Shown here piece by piece: positions 38,214 to 47,790 of a DNA stretch of 64,000 nucleotides. Within the stretch, counting starts at the first letter, position 1. The number at the start of each line of letters is the position of its first letter. Source of the stretch: Sphingobacterium sp. PCS056 (GTDB lineage: Bacteria; Bacteroidota; Bacteroidia; Sphingobacteriales; Sphingobacteriaceae); NCBI RefSeq assembly GCF_023273895.1, contig NZ_CP096883.1:2046001-2110000 (forward strand), written 5' to 3'. A program made the translations under genes and the position numbers. The notes below the pieces were generated by a model. The model was not told the origin of the DNA, searched no databases, and worked only from the letters and a program-made list of their open reading frames with translations.

Positions 38214-39764
38214 TTAAAACATTTTTGCTTCAAAATCGGTATGACTTTCGATCAGGCGTCCTTCTCTACCAAAGTAGATGTCTTGAAAACTTAACGTATT
38301 GACCGCATCAACTTTTCTAAAAAACTTGTCGGCACTGACATCAGATAAAGTTTTGAAACCACAAGCTTCCATAATTTCTACTGTTGCACGTAAAGTATTG
38401 CGGTGAAATTGTGCAACACGCACATATTTGTCATTCACATCTAATCCTTTGTATAGATGTGGCTGTTGTGTTGCAACACCAACAGGACAAGTATCTTCGT
38501 TACATTTTAAAGCTTGAATACAGCCTAATGCAAACATCATACCTCTTGCACTATAACAAGCGTCTGCTCCAAGCGCAATGACTTTTAATAAATCGAAACC
38601 GGTCACAATTCTACTGGATACTAGTAGTTTGATATGTTTCTTTAAGCCAAATGCAATAAGAGTTTTTGTTACAAATGCTAATGCATCATATAACGGCATA
38701 CCTAGATTATCTGTAAATTCAAGTGGTGCAGCTCCGGTCCCACCTTCAGAGCCATCAATAGCAATGAAATCAGGGAAGATCTGTGTCGTTTGCATAGCAC
38801 GGCAGATTTCGATAAACTCTTGTTTGTCACCGATACACATTTTGAATCCTACAGGTTTGAAATCACTTAATTCCTTCATTTTATAAATGAACTCCATCAT
38901 TTCAATAGGATTTGAAAATGCACTATGTGCCGGTGGAGACATCACATCTGTCCCCGGAATGACGTGACGTATCGCCGCAACCTCAGGAGTATTTTTAGCT
39001 GCAGGTAGGATACCTCCGTGGCCAGGTTTTGCTCCTTGGGAGATTTTCAACTCGATCATTTTGATATTTGGACGAGCTGTTTTTTCTCTAAAAAGTTCAG
39101 GATCAAATTTACCATCATGGGTTCTACATCCAAAATAACCTGTACCCACTTGCCAGATCAAGTCACCACCACTGTTATGATATTCACTTATACCACCTTC
39201 ACCCGTATTGTGTGCGAAATTTTGTAGTTGAGCACCTTTGTTTAAAGCTGTAATGGCTGTTTTACTCAATGCACCATAACTCATTGCAGAAATATTAAAG
39301 ACGCTTAAGTTATAGGGATGTTTACATGATTCATTTCCTACTACAGTCCGTAAATCATGATTTTCAATATGACAAGGAAAGACAGAGTGTGCAGCCCATT
39401 CATTTCCTACAGTTTGAGGATCGGTTTGCATACCGAAAGCAACAGTCTCTCTTTGATTTTTTGCACGTTGGTAGACTATTGAACGTTGACGTCTGTTAAA
39501 GGGACGGCCATCGGTGTCAGATTCCCAAAAATATTGACGTAATTCTGGACGAATAGACTCAAAGAAATATCGGAAATATCCTACTAAAGGATAATTGCGT
39601 AAAATAGCATGTTTATGTTGGAAACTATGATATATAGCTACAAATAAAAGAGGCATTGGAATGACTAATAACCAAAACCACTGTGGTGTAAAAATAAGAC
39701 CAAAGGAGATTATAATCAAATTGATTACAGTCATGGTGCCAAGAATTAATTTTCTAACGGTCAT
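38214..39764 (-). CDS. FMN-binding glutamate-synthase-like protein
   Basis: The 516-residue protein has one or two N-terminal membrane segments (about residues 6-45) and then a glutamate-synthase central/FMN domain. Typical pieces are SAMSYGALSKTAITALNKGA, HNTGEGGISEYH, ISQGAKPGHGGILPA, IDGSEGGTGAAPLEF and the Cys-rich CNEDTCPVGVATQQP, which corresponds to the 3Fe-4S-ligand region. It lacks the amidotransferase domain, so it is a stand-alone synthase-like oxidoreductase of unknown substrate, probably membrane-associated. Confidence 0.92.
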   Translation of the reverse strand: MTVRKLILGTMTVINLIIISFGLIFTPQWFWLLVIPMPLLFVAIYHSFQHKHAILRNYPLVGYFRYFFESIRPELRQYFWESDTDGRPFNRRQRSIVYQRAKNQRETVAFGMQTDPQTVGNEWAAHSVFPCHIENHDLRTVVGNESCKHPYNLSVFNISAMSYGALSKTAITALNKGAQLQNFAHNTGEGGISEYHNSGGDLIWQVGTGYFGCRTHDGKFDPELFREKTARPNIKMIELKISQGAKPGHGGILPAAKNTPEVAAIRHVIPGTDVMSPPAHSAFSNPIEMMEFIYKMKELSDFKPVGFKMCIGDKQEFIEICRAMQTTQIFPDFIAIDGSEGGTGAAPLEFTDNLGMPLYDALAFVTKTLIAFGLKKHIKLLVSSRIVTGFDLLKVIALGADACYSARGMMFALGCIQALKCNEDTCPVGVATQQPHLYKGLDVNDKYVRVAQFHRNTLRATVEIMEACGFKTLSDVSADKFFRKVDAVNTLSFQDIYFGREGRLIESHTDFEAKMF

Positions 39765-39979
39765 AATTTAAATAATATTTAGACTCTACTTGAATAAAAT
39801 TTGATCATTGACCAATCAAATGTGTTGGACTGGCGTGATACATTTTTTAATGTTATTATACTTTCAAATATTGAACCAATGTTCGATTTTGACAAAGCAA
39901 AAGTACTAAGTTACTTGTTGTAAACGAAAATTATTGGCAGGTATGAAGAAGATTTAAAATCTTGGTAAAGAAATGATAT

Positions 39980-40744
39980 TTAGCTTTTTCTTTTCACAAT
40001 CTCTTGTGATAATAGTTGATAGATTTGTTTCCAATCATCCTGTTCTCTGATAAAATTTAAATGCTTTTTTATCGTTATTTTGTCATTTCTAACAGCAGGT
40101 CCGGTTTGAACCTCTTTTGGAATCTTTGTTTGTACTTTTTTTGCTGTTTCAAGAATAATTGGTCGTACTAAATCAAAGGGTAAATCATGCTTTTGCAAAA
40201 GTTCATAGCTGATCTGGAAAAGTGCATTCGTAAAATTATTAGCAAATACCGATGCCACATGAATCGCTAATCTTTGACTTGTGCTACATGCAAAAGATTT
40301 AGGCGCTATGGTATGCATGAGTGTTAATAAAGTGTCCTGTGTTTTGGGTGTATTCCCCTCGATACAGAATGGAATGTGGCTGAAGTCCGAATCTTCATTT
40401 TTAGAAATAGATTGTGGAGGATAAATGACTCCGTAGTGCTTAAACTGATGTAATATGTCCATCTCAGTTGCTCCAGAGCAGTGCACAACAATGCCTGATA
40501 CATCTGCTGGGAAATCTATGATCAAGGAACTGATCGCTTGATCTGATATGGCTATCAAATATAAATCTGCATCTCTTTGCACTTCAGAGATCTCGCTTAT
40601 GCTGTTCGCATGTACAGCAAAGGCCAATGCTTGTGCATTGGCCTTTTGTCGACTGAATATTTGTTTTATTTTGTGACCTTGATGATGAAAGTTTTGTCCA
40701 AAATGAGTTGCTACATTTCCACTTCCTAAGATGACAATATCCAT
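39980..40744 (-). CDS. Rossmann-fold DUF2520-domain protein
   Basis: The 254-residue product has an N-terminal NAD(P)-binding motif (DIVILGSGNVATHFGQNF), a short-chain GIVVHCSGATEMD segment, and a C-terminal DUF2520-like helical half (CSTSQRLAIHVASVFANNFTNALF). It resembles ketopantoate-reductase or proline-biosynthesis dehydrogenases in layout, but the substrate is not known. It shares one base with the end of the CcmF/CcsA gene and is the last gene of that operon. A 215-bp spacer follows. Confidence 0.87.
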   Translation of the reverse strand: MDIVILGSGNVATHFGQNFHHQGHKIKQIFSRQKANAQALAFAVHANSISEISEVQRDADLYLIAISDQAISSLIIDFPADVSGIVVHCSGATEMDILHQFKHYGVIYPPQSISKNEDSDFSHIPFCIEGNTPKTQDTLLTLMHTIAPKSFACSTSQRLAIHVASVFANNFTNALFQISYELLQKHDLPFDLVRPIILETAKKVQTKIPKEVQTGPAVRNDKITIKKHLNFIREQDDWKQIYQLLSQEIVKRKS

Positions 40745-43215
40745 TAGCTTTGTTTTTTATCTAATCGTTTTGCTTCACTATTTCTTCTAAATATAGACAT
40801 GAAGAATCCGATTGACATCACGATTGTTCCACACCAGAAGAAATTAATATATGGGAATTTAATTGCTTTGAAAACAATCCATTTTTTCTCTGGTAATGGT
40901 TTTTGATAGACCATAATTTCTAGCTTATCTTTTTTAGGCAAGATATTCGAAAAACGGAAGCGTAATCCTTGTTCGTTCACATCCTTATTAAAATCGTAAG
41001 AAGTACCGTCTTTAATTAAGAATATAGGCTCTACATGGTACTCTTTGTTGTCAGAAGCCACCACTTTAATTTTCAGCCCGACGATCACATCTTTATCTCC
41101 TTTTGGTATATTCTCTAAGTGTGCGTTTCGATTAACCCCTTCGATAACGAAAAATCCATTTCTATAACGGAGTGTATCGCCCACGTTAGCCTCATAAGTT
41201 GCAGGTTCTTCATAATCTTCAAAACCCGTTTTTTGTTCGGCAGGAATATTCGCATTTTTTGCCTGCTGATCCGAAGCCGCAGCTGTGATCAGGGTGTAAA
41301 TATCATGAGTAAAGTAATGTTTAGTTGCTGGAGTACCAATCAATCCTCCCATTTTTTCATTATTTTGAGCAAATGGCATCAGTACAAATGAACTTTCGAC
41401 TTTTCCACTTTCTTCATCAATTTTTTCGTATTTTATTTTATAAAATACATTAGGTTGAGCAACACTATCACCGATATAGGTAATACGGTAATCACCCATT
41501 TGAACAGGCTCTCCCTCTGTTAAAAACAAGTTATCTCCAGGTTTCTCCACTTTATCAAACCCTGATACCGCGATATAACCGGTGTTATTGATGGAGATGA
41601 CTTCGTTTGTGGAAGCAGCTACCATAGCTCCAATTAATAACAGTCCAAAGCCAATATGTGCTACAGACGAACCCGCTAATTTCCATTTCCCTTTTATAGC
41701 ATCGGCTAATACACGGATATTAGCAAGAATACAGAATAAAGAAGAGAAAGTAATCAATATGAAAATGAGGTTTGTATATGTTTTAGTGATATAAGAAACG
41801 ACAGCAGTCAATACAACCGCAACGATTAAGGAGGCAATAGTAGATGCGAAAAATTTTCTAGGATCTGTTTTTTTATATTTTAAAAACTGAGTAATAGATG
41901 TTAAAATCATAATAATAACAGCAAAACCTGATTGCCATTTATTATAATGTTGGATAGGATCTAAAGGAGGAGCCACTTTGGTTCCAAAAATAGCATTAAA
42001 GACGGGGATTGATGTGGACGAAATCATTTGAACACAGGCTACAGTCAGTACTAAAGCGCCGATGAACAACCAAAATTCTCTAGAATAGATATCTTCCTCC
42101 TTTTGTGTTGTGGGCATATGTTTTTTCCGAACAACCAAGGCTACAACCATAATGACAAAGAATGTGGCATTAAATGCGATCAACTGTCCGTTTAAACCCA
42201 GATCTGTAAAGGAGTGAACAGATGTTTCTCCAAGAATACCACTTCTTGTTAGATATGATGCATAGATAACCAGTACAAAACTCACCAATGCTAAAAATGT
42301 GGCAGTGAAATAAGAATGACCGGAGTTTTTGTATGCGATCATGACATGGACAGCAGCAATTAATGTAAACCAAGGAATAATAGAAGCATTTTCTACTGGA
42401 TCCCAAGCCCAAAAACCACCAAAGTTAAGGGCTTCATACGCCCAAAAAGAACCCATAATAATACCTACTCCCAAAATCATAACCGCAAAAAGCGCCCATG
42501 GCAATGCAGGTGTGATCCATTCTTTGTAACGTTTGGTCCAAAGTGCTCCAGCTGCGTATGCAAAAGGAACAACCATAGAAGCAAACCCTAGGAATAGGGT
42601 AGGAGGGTGGATCACCATCCAATAATTTTGTAATAACGGATTTAAGCCTCGACCATCGGGAATTAAGGAAAGGTAATCAGCTTGACTGAAAATTGGTCCT
42701 TCAATAGCCTCTCTTAATAAGATAAAAGGCGAACTACCGAAGTGAAATCCAAAAATTTGAACCCCTACTATCATCGAAGCCAAGAATACTTGACACAGCA
42801 TGATAAAGGTCATCACTGGACCTTCCCAATCCTTTGCTTTAAACAGTAGGACTGATCCTAATACACTTTGCCAAAACATCCAAAGCAAAAAACTACCTTC
42901 TTGACCTTCCCAAAAACTGGAAATGATATAATGCGTTGGAAGTGCTTTCGAACTATGGGCCCAAGCATAATGATATTCAAATAAATGATTGTATATGATG
43001 TAAAATAATGTCGACCCAATTGCAAGAATTGAAACGGCATTGATCCAAAAGGAGATCCTAGCGATCTTTAACCAAGATTTGTCCTCTTTATTCGTATTAG
43101 TTGTCGCAAAATAATAACTGATGAAAGAAAGTAGTGCTGTTCCAAATGAGAGAATAACGAAAAATTGACCTATTTTTCCAGGCAATAGATTCTCGCCTAC
43201 GTAGTTTACGTCCAT
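40744..43215 (-). CDS. cytochrome c biogenesis protein, CcmF/CcsA heme-lyase family
   Basis: The 823-residue protein has about fifteen membrane segments. The haem-handling tryptophan-rich motif is FGGFWAWDPVENASIIPW, and YASYLTRSGILGETSVHSF follows. Conserved His residues occur in YAWAHSSKALP and MVIHPPTLFLG. A periplasmic domain of about 200 residues lies before the last membrane segment. It attaches haem to apocytochromes c with CcmE, encoded 21 bp upstream. The gene names CcmF and CcsA are both used for this fused type. Confidence 0.94.
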   Translation of the reverse strand: MDVNYVGENLLPGKIGQFFVILSFGTALLSFISYYFATTNTNKEDKSWLKIARISFWINAVSILAIGSTLFYIIYNHLFEYHYAWAHSSKALPTHYIISSFWEGQEGSFLLWMFWQSVLGSVLLFKAKDWEGPVMTFIMLCQVFLASMIVGVQIFGFHFGSSPFILLREAIEGPIFSQADYLSLIPDGRGLNPLLQNYWMVIHPPTLFLGFASMVVPFAYAAGALWTKRYKEWITPALPWALFAVMILGVGIIMGSFWAYEALNFGGFWAWDPVENASIIPWFTLIAAVHVMIAYKNSGHSYFTATFLALVSFVLVIYASYLTRSGILGETSVHSFTDLGLNGQLIAFNATFFVIMVVALVVRKKHMPTTQKEEDIYSREFWLFIGALVLTVACVQMISSTSIPVFNAIFGTKVAPPLDPIQHYNKWQSGFAVIIMILTSITQFLKYKKTDPRKFFASTIASLIVAVVLTAVVSYITKTYTNLIFILITFSSLFCILANIRVLADAIKGKWKLAGSSVAHIGFGLLLIGAMVAASTNEVISINNTGYIAVSGFDKVEKPGDNLFLTEGEPVQMGDYRITYIGDSVAQPNVFYKIKYEKIDEESGKVESSFVLMPFAQNNEKMGGLIGTPATKHYFTHDIYTLITAAASDQQAKNANIPAEQKTGFEDYEEPATYEANVGDTLRYRNGFFVIEGVNRNAHLENIPKGDKDVIVGLKIKVVASDNKEYHVEPIFLIKDGTSYDFNKDVNEQGLRFRFSNILPKKDKLEIMVYQKPLPEKKWIVFKAIKFPYINFFWCGTIVMSIGFFMSIFRRNSEAKRLDKKQS

Positions 43216-43236
43216 TTATGAGGTGATTATGAAATA

Positions 43237-43647
43237 TTATTTATTAAAAGCTACTGCGTTCGTTTCGATAACTTCAACCTGATCTTGGTTGTATTTTGAA
43301 GGGCATTTCATCAAAATTTTTGATGCGTGAAATACATCGCCATCCATTTTTCCTGTTAACACGATCTGTTCTGAACGTTCGATATCTTGTGGTTTTGAAC
43401 CATTGAATACCACGACGCATTCAGTACTATCGTTGTCATACATGTAAAATGAAAAGTGATTGGCATTTGTTTTTGGATCGTAATGCAACGCTTTTTCTTT
43501 ATTAAGTACACCTACAACATAGAGCTCTGTCTTTTTCTCTTTCGCTTCAGTAAAAGTTGAATATGTACTTGAATCTGTGTAAATAACAAGAATCATAGCA
43601 ATAGCAACAGCAATGATGGCGATTAGAACAATGGAACTTTTTTTCAT
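43237..43647 (-). CDS. ccmE: cytochrome c maturation protein CcmE, CxxxY type
   Basis: The 136-residue haem chaperone has an N-terminal membrane anchor (about residues 5-24) and an OB-fold body (TELYVVGVLNKEKALHYD, FSFYMYDND, CVVVFNGSKPQDIERSEQIVLTGK). The haem-binding motif in classical CcmE is H-x-x-x-Y. Here it is CPSKY (C-x-x-x-Y), the variant known from archaea and some sulfate reducers. It carries haem from CcmC to the CcmF/CcsA lyase encoded next. A promoter-like box lies about 115 bp upstream. Confidence 0.93.
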   Translation of the reverse strand: MKKSSIVLIAIIAVAIAMILVIYTDSSTYSTFTEAKEKKTELYVVGVLNKEKALHYDPKTNANHFSFYMYDNDSTECVVVFNGSKPQDIERSEQIVLTGKMDGDVFHASKILMKCPSKYNQDQVEVIETNAVAFNK

Positions 43648-43761
43648 TCGAGTAATTTTTTAATGTTCATGATCATTTATGAACAGTTATTCATGTTTAT
43701 TGATGAGCTGATTTAAGCTCATGAAGGTTTCATTCTAAAAAATTTAACACCTTATCGACTA

Positions 43762-43769
43762 CAAAATTA
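43762..43769 (-). promoter_or_regulatory. -7 box of the ccmE operon
   Basis: On the - strand this reads TAATTTTG, matching TAnnTTTG. It lies 115 bp upstream of the ccmE ATG, leaving a leader with several short dyads. Confidence 0.4.
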
Positions 43770-43936
43770 CAAATAGATTGGCGAAGTAACTAAATTTGCA
43801 ACTCTGATAGTTTATTTATAACCTTTCTAAATAATTACTTGTTGTCGAAAACATATCTTTAAATGATTCTGCACGAGATACCTAGAATCTTGTTAAATAT
43901 TTTTAATTTAGTTTATATCTTAATTTTTACAATCAG

Positions 43937-44893
43937 TTGAATAGCATCAAAATAATTATTCTGTCTTTCATGTATGTATGTTTAGCAATATGTAGTGTCA
44001 AGCATTCATGGTCACAAACAAAAAATATACGGCATGAAGTTGTTATTCAAAATGATAATGATGTTTATTTGCTGACTTCTCAGGATCGTTATTATACAAA
44101 TGGAATTAACATCAACTATCGATTGGGGCTAAGGTCGGATACTTCTCGACTAAAAAATCGGGTACTGGATATAGAATTTGGACAAAAAATGTACAATGGG
44201 ATTAACTTATATACGACAAAGTCTTTACAGTGGGATCGTCCTTTTGCCGGTTATTTATATTTGTCCGGAGAATTGAATCAGTTTTATAATGATGATCAAG
44301 TATTAAGTTTAAAAGTAGAATTAGGTCAAGTTGGCCCACTTGCAAAAGGAAAGGAAGTCCAACAAGTAATTCATCAAGTATTTAAGATGTATGAAGTTTC
44401 AGGTTGGGATCAGGAAATATCGAATGCTTTTGGAGTTGATCTTGGTGTGAAATATCAAAAATTAATTTACAGATCGATAAACAATAATTTTGAAATATCT
44501 GGTGTGAGCTCCAGTACATTAGGGATGAATCATATCAATGCGCATATAGGGTTGCCTATACGCTGGGGAAGCTTACGCTCATTCAGTCATTCGGTTTTTA
44601 CAAAGGGGCATGTGCAAAGCAGGAGAAACGATCGCGAATTATTTTTATACTACGTACCTGCTGTTTATTTTAATGGTTATAATGCCACTATTCAAGGTGG
44701 GTTGGGGCATCAAGACATCAACAAAGGACAATATCAGATTGAAAAAATCATCTATAGCCATAAAATCGGTTTTATGCTTGCAAACGGTAGATCATCTTTA
44801 GGACTATCCTATGTATTTCAATCGCGGGAGGCAAAAGAGATGCTTTATAAAACACATCAATACGGTACTATATTTTATGGATTAAGATTCTAA
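43937..44893 (+). CDS. LpxR-like lipid A deacylase, outer membrane
   Basis: The 318-residue product starts at a TTG giving a clean signal peptide (MNSIKIIILSFMYVCLAICS... to SWSQ); an in-frame ATG at 43970 is the alternative. The mature protein begins HEVVIQNDNDVYLLTSQDRYYTNGININY, the active-site block of LpxR (DUF2219), including the N-D pair and the Ser/Thr-x-D-R-Y-Y-T-N-G motif. The C-terminus ends in Phe as in outer-membrane barrels. LpxR removes the 3'-acyloxyacyl chain from lipid A. Its last 12 bases overlap the convergent symporter gene. Confidence 0.88.
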   Translation: MNSIKIIILSFMYVCLAICSVKHSWSQTKNIRHEVVIQNDNDVYLLTSQDRYYTNGININYRLGLRSDTSRLKNRVLDIEFGQKMYNGINLYTTKSLQWDRPFAGYLYLSGELNQFYNDDQVLSLKVELGQVGPLAKGKEVQQVIHQVFKMYEVSGWDQEISNAFGVDLGVKYQKLIYRSINNNFEISGVSSSTLGMNHINAHIGLPIRWGSLRSFSHSVFTKGHVQSRRNDRELFLYYVPAVYFNGYNATIQGGLGHQDINKGQYQIEKIIYSHKIGFMLANGRSSLGLSYVFQSREAKEMLYKTHQYGTIFYGLRF

Positions 44894-46132
44894 GGAATCT
44901 ACGGCTGCCACCTGAAATTTATTGCCCGTAAATTTTGTTACAAGCATGCTCGCTACGGTATCTCCTGTTGCATTTAAGATGGTAGCTAAGGGGTCAACTA
45001 ACGTTCCGATTATCATAACTGCAGGAACAGCTTCAATAGGTAGGCCAAGAACTGAAATCATAAGCATTTCGCCAATATATCCACCATTTGGAATTCCTCC
45101 AGCGACAACGCTTACCAGTACAGTAATACCAAGTGCTGTGATGAGCGTAGTAGGATCAAAGAAATCTTTCCCTATTAGTAGAAAAGCAACATATATTTTA
45201 AAAATAGACGATATACTCGAACCTTGTTTATGCAAGGTTGTTCCTAATGGGATGACAACATTTGCGATCGCATCTGGAATTCCAATATTTTTTGCGGCAA
45301 GTAAATTCGCGGGCATCGTGGCCAAGCTGCTACATGAACCTAACGCAGTCAATGTGGGTACAATATTGTTTTTCCAGAATGACGTTAGACCGTATTTTCC
45401 ATTAGAAATAAAAGCAAATACGCTAAAACCCAAAATGAAATAGAGGGTACCAAAAAGGTAGTAAAGACCTAGAGGTTTAGCATAGAAACCAAATAATTGT
45501 GGACCTAAGCTACTCACTTGATAGGCAAAATATGCGCCTAAACCTAAGGGTGAAATTTTCATGATTAAAATCAGTAAATTCTTCATTACCTCGTTTCCAC
45601 CATTTAAGAAGGCGAGAAAAGGTTGTGCAGCGGTACTGGATTTTCGAGTGGCAATGCCAACTAAAAATGAAAATATAACGAGGGCGAGCATATTTTCCCT
45701 GGAGAGTAATTTTCCAAATTCTGAAACCGTAATAAAGCGAACCATTTTATCGCTCCAGGTATCATCAGGATTGTTGTCAAGCAGATGAGCCCCATCGGCT
45801 ACATGTGGAGCCTCCAAAGGAAAAAAATAAAGTACCGCAATAGTTGCGCAAGCGGAAATTAAAACCCCCATTAAAAATACCATACTCATCGTACCAATTA
45901 TCTTTCCTAACTGGTTTGTACCTTCAATATTGGCTACTGAGGAAGAAATAGCGAAAAATACTAAAGGAATAACCGCTACAAATAGTAAATTAAGAAAAAT
46001 ATCACCTATAGGTTTGATATAAACCACCACTTGGGGTAGATATATCCCTAAAATACTACCTAGAAGAATACCTACAATAAGTAGGATGATATTCCCATAA
46101 TTTTGGAGGAATAAATTGATTGAATATGTCAT
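44882..46132 (-). CDS. dicarboxylate/amino acid:cation symporter (DAACS family)
   Basis: I use the ATG at 46132 (MTYSINLFLQNYGNII). An in-frame ATG at 46198 would add 22 charged residues that do not fit the family. The protein has eight or more membrane segments and the re-entrant Ser-rich loop SCSSLATMPANLLAAKN, PLGTTLHKQGSS, and the C-terminal IIGTLVDPLATILNATGDTVASML with the substrate-binding Asn/Asp region. It takes up glutamate, aspartate or C4-dicarboxylates with Na+ or H+. It is convergent with the LpxR-like gene. Confidence 0.92.
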   Translation of the reverse strand: MTYSINLFLQNYGNIILLIVGILLGSILGIYLPQVVVYIKPIGDIFLNLLFVAVIPLVFFAISSSVANIEGTNQLGKIIGTMSMVFLMGVLISACATIAVLYFFPLEAPHVADGAHLLDNNPDDTWSDKMVRFITVSEFGKLLSRENMLALVIFSFLVGIATRKSSTAAQPFLAFLNGGNEVMKNLLILIMKISPLGLGAYFAYQVSSLGPQLFGFYAKPLGLYYLFGTLYFILGFSVFAFISNGKYGLTSFWKNNIVPTLTALGSCSSLATMPANLLAAKNIGIPDAIANVVIPLGTTLHKQGSSISSIFKIYVAFLLIGKDFFDPTTLITALGITVLVSVVAGGIPNGGYIGEMLMISVLGLPIEAVPAVMIIGTLVDPLATILNATGDTVASMLVTKFTGNKFQVAAVDSLES

Positions 46133-46466
46133 TGTGAAGACTAAATTAGTTTTTTTTCTAATATGTTTTATTAAAAATGTTTTAATAGCATATTTCACTT
46201 AACATTTTAGATCAATAGCTTAATATATATTCAAATTCTCGATATGAAATTTATATAAATTGAGATGAATATGGATCTTTCCTTATAGGATTGAGCAAAT
46301 TTTATCCAACCATATTTTTTTGGGGGTATAGTAAGTCTATCTTTCAATTATAATTTAGGCAATCGTCCTAGCCTTTTGTTTGTTAATATCATTAAGGTTA
46401 GATAAAGATGAATAACACTAGAATACATGTATCGATTAAGATCTATTTATTTTACTTTTGTTCCAT

Positions 46467-47141
46467 ATGCAAGAAATGGAATTTGTAACAACAGGAGATG
46501 GTTCAAAGACATTGTTCAATGAACAAATAGGCGAGTGTTATCACTCCAAACATGGTGCAGTTCAGGAAAGTAAACATGTTTTTATTCATACAGGGCTTGA
46601 TTATTATATACAACAGCATCAGTTAGATAAAGTTGCAATTTTAGAAGTCGGGTTTGGAACAGGTTTAAATTTTACACAAACGCTAGCTTACATTGCTGAT
46701 AAACAGGTTGAGATAGATTATGTTGGAATAGAGGGATTTCCATTACCTCTAGAAGTGATCCAAGAAATTGGTTATGATGCTTTTGTGTCAGAGGAAGATT
46801 GGAAAAATTATATCTCGCATTATAAGGACGCATTAACTGGAACCATGCAGATCAACAAACAAGCGCAGTTACATATCAATCATACTTTATTGATGAATTT
46901 TAACTCCAATAAGATTTTTGATATCGTGTACTTTGATGCATTTGCTGCGGTCCATCAACCCGAAATGTGGTCAGATGAAGCATTAGCACATGTCGCTAAA
47001 TTTATAAAGCCAGGAGGCGTATTTGTTACCTATGCGATCACTGGAAATCTTAAAAGAAGCATGAAGGCTTTAGGATTTACGATTGAAAAAGCTCCTGGTG
47101 CACCAGGAAAAAGGGAAATGCTACGGGCAACAAAAATTTAA
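46467..47141 (+). CDS. mnmD: tRNA (5-methylaminomethyl-2-thiouridine)(34)-methyltransferase
   Basis: The product has about 224 residues. The SAM-binding motif LEVGFGTGLNFTQTLAYI, the block EIDYVGIEGFPLPLEVI, DIVYFDAFAAVHQPEMWSDE and the C-terminal KAPGAPGKREMLRA are characteristic of MnmD (the methyltransferase half of MnmC). It finishes mnm5s2U34 in tRNA. The ATG at 46467 is preferred over a TTG three codons earlier. Right after its stop codon begins the gene-free repeat-rich stretch. Confidence 0.93.
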   Translation: MQEMEFVTTGDGSKTLFNEQIGECYHSKHGAVQESKHVFIHTGLDYYIQQHQLDKVAILEVGFGTGLNFTQTLAYIADKQVEIDYVGIEGFPLPLEVIQEIGYDAFVSEEDWKNYISHYKDALTGTMQINKQAQLHINHTLLMNFNSNKIFDIVYFDAFAAVHQPEMWSDEALAHVAKFIKPGGVFVTYAITGNLKRSMKALGFTIEKAPGAPGKREMLRATKI

Positions 47142-47415
47142 TAGAGAAGAGCGAGCCTATCTGATCTTTTTCTGGTCAAAATGGGGCTATCGTCCTTTCT
47201 ATCCCATAACGACAAATGATAAAGGCATCATCTTCTTATGATGATGAAGTATTCTTGTAAGAAGAAGGGATTAGCAGTGATTAAAATAGTTAGCGTGCTA
47301 ATTTTTATGTTCAACATGCTGCAAGACCCTAAGATAGTATGCAAAAGTTGGATCCCTTCTTGGTTCGGAGCGATCCCTTCTTCTCAAGAAGGGATCACAT
47401 GTTATTCAGAAGTAA

Positions 47416-47457
47416 GACAATCTTTTCAACAAGTAACCCCTTTTTGAAAAGATTGTC
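47416..47457. repeat. 14-bp stem hairpin inside the array
   Basis: GACAATCTTTTCAA and TTGAAAAGATTGTC are perfectly complementary and separated by about 14 nt. It could act as a terminator-like structure, but lies about 275 bp past mnmD. Confidence 0.6.
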
Positions 47458-47484
47458 CTGATTATTTGGTTTTATCTTGGATTC

Positions 47485-47512
47485 TTTACAAGAAGGGATC
47501 CCTTCTTGTAAA
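47485..47512. repeat. 28-bp perfect palindrome
   Basis: The half site TTTACAAGAAGGGA is followed immediately by its exact complement, with no spacer. The centre is GGGATCCC. Confidence 0.9.
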
Positions 47513-47790
47513 CATTGAGGTGCTTCTTCTCTATATGCAATCCCTTCTTATTAATAAGCAGTCCCTTGTTTGTAAGGTTTAGCTCCTTGTTTATAAGTTT
47601 TCGTCGCTTGTTTTCAAGCTATGATCGTTTGTTTTCAGGATATGATCACTTTTTTAGAATAATAAACAAAACTATTAAAGTTGATCCTTTTCTTTTCACT
47701 AAGTACAAGGTTATTAAACAAACATAGAACCGTTTTGGTAGGTAGTCTGATCTTTTTTAGAAAGAGGGTGTCCCTTGTTTGAAAGATTGG

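Noticed and set aside
44922..45443. A 173-codon open frame opposite the symporter gene
   Set aside because: Antisense shadow of a well-defined DAACS transporter.
47238..47447. An open frame of 69 codons after mnmD
   Set aside because: It runs through the start of the repeat array and has no recognisable protein pattern or conserved start.
47515..47727. An open frame of 70 codons with a heptapeptide repeat (RLFSSYD-like)
   Set aside because: The repeat in the peptide is just the 21-bp DNA period (seven codons) read in one frame. The peptide lacks other gene features and the array continues outside the frame.
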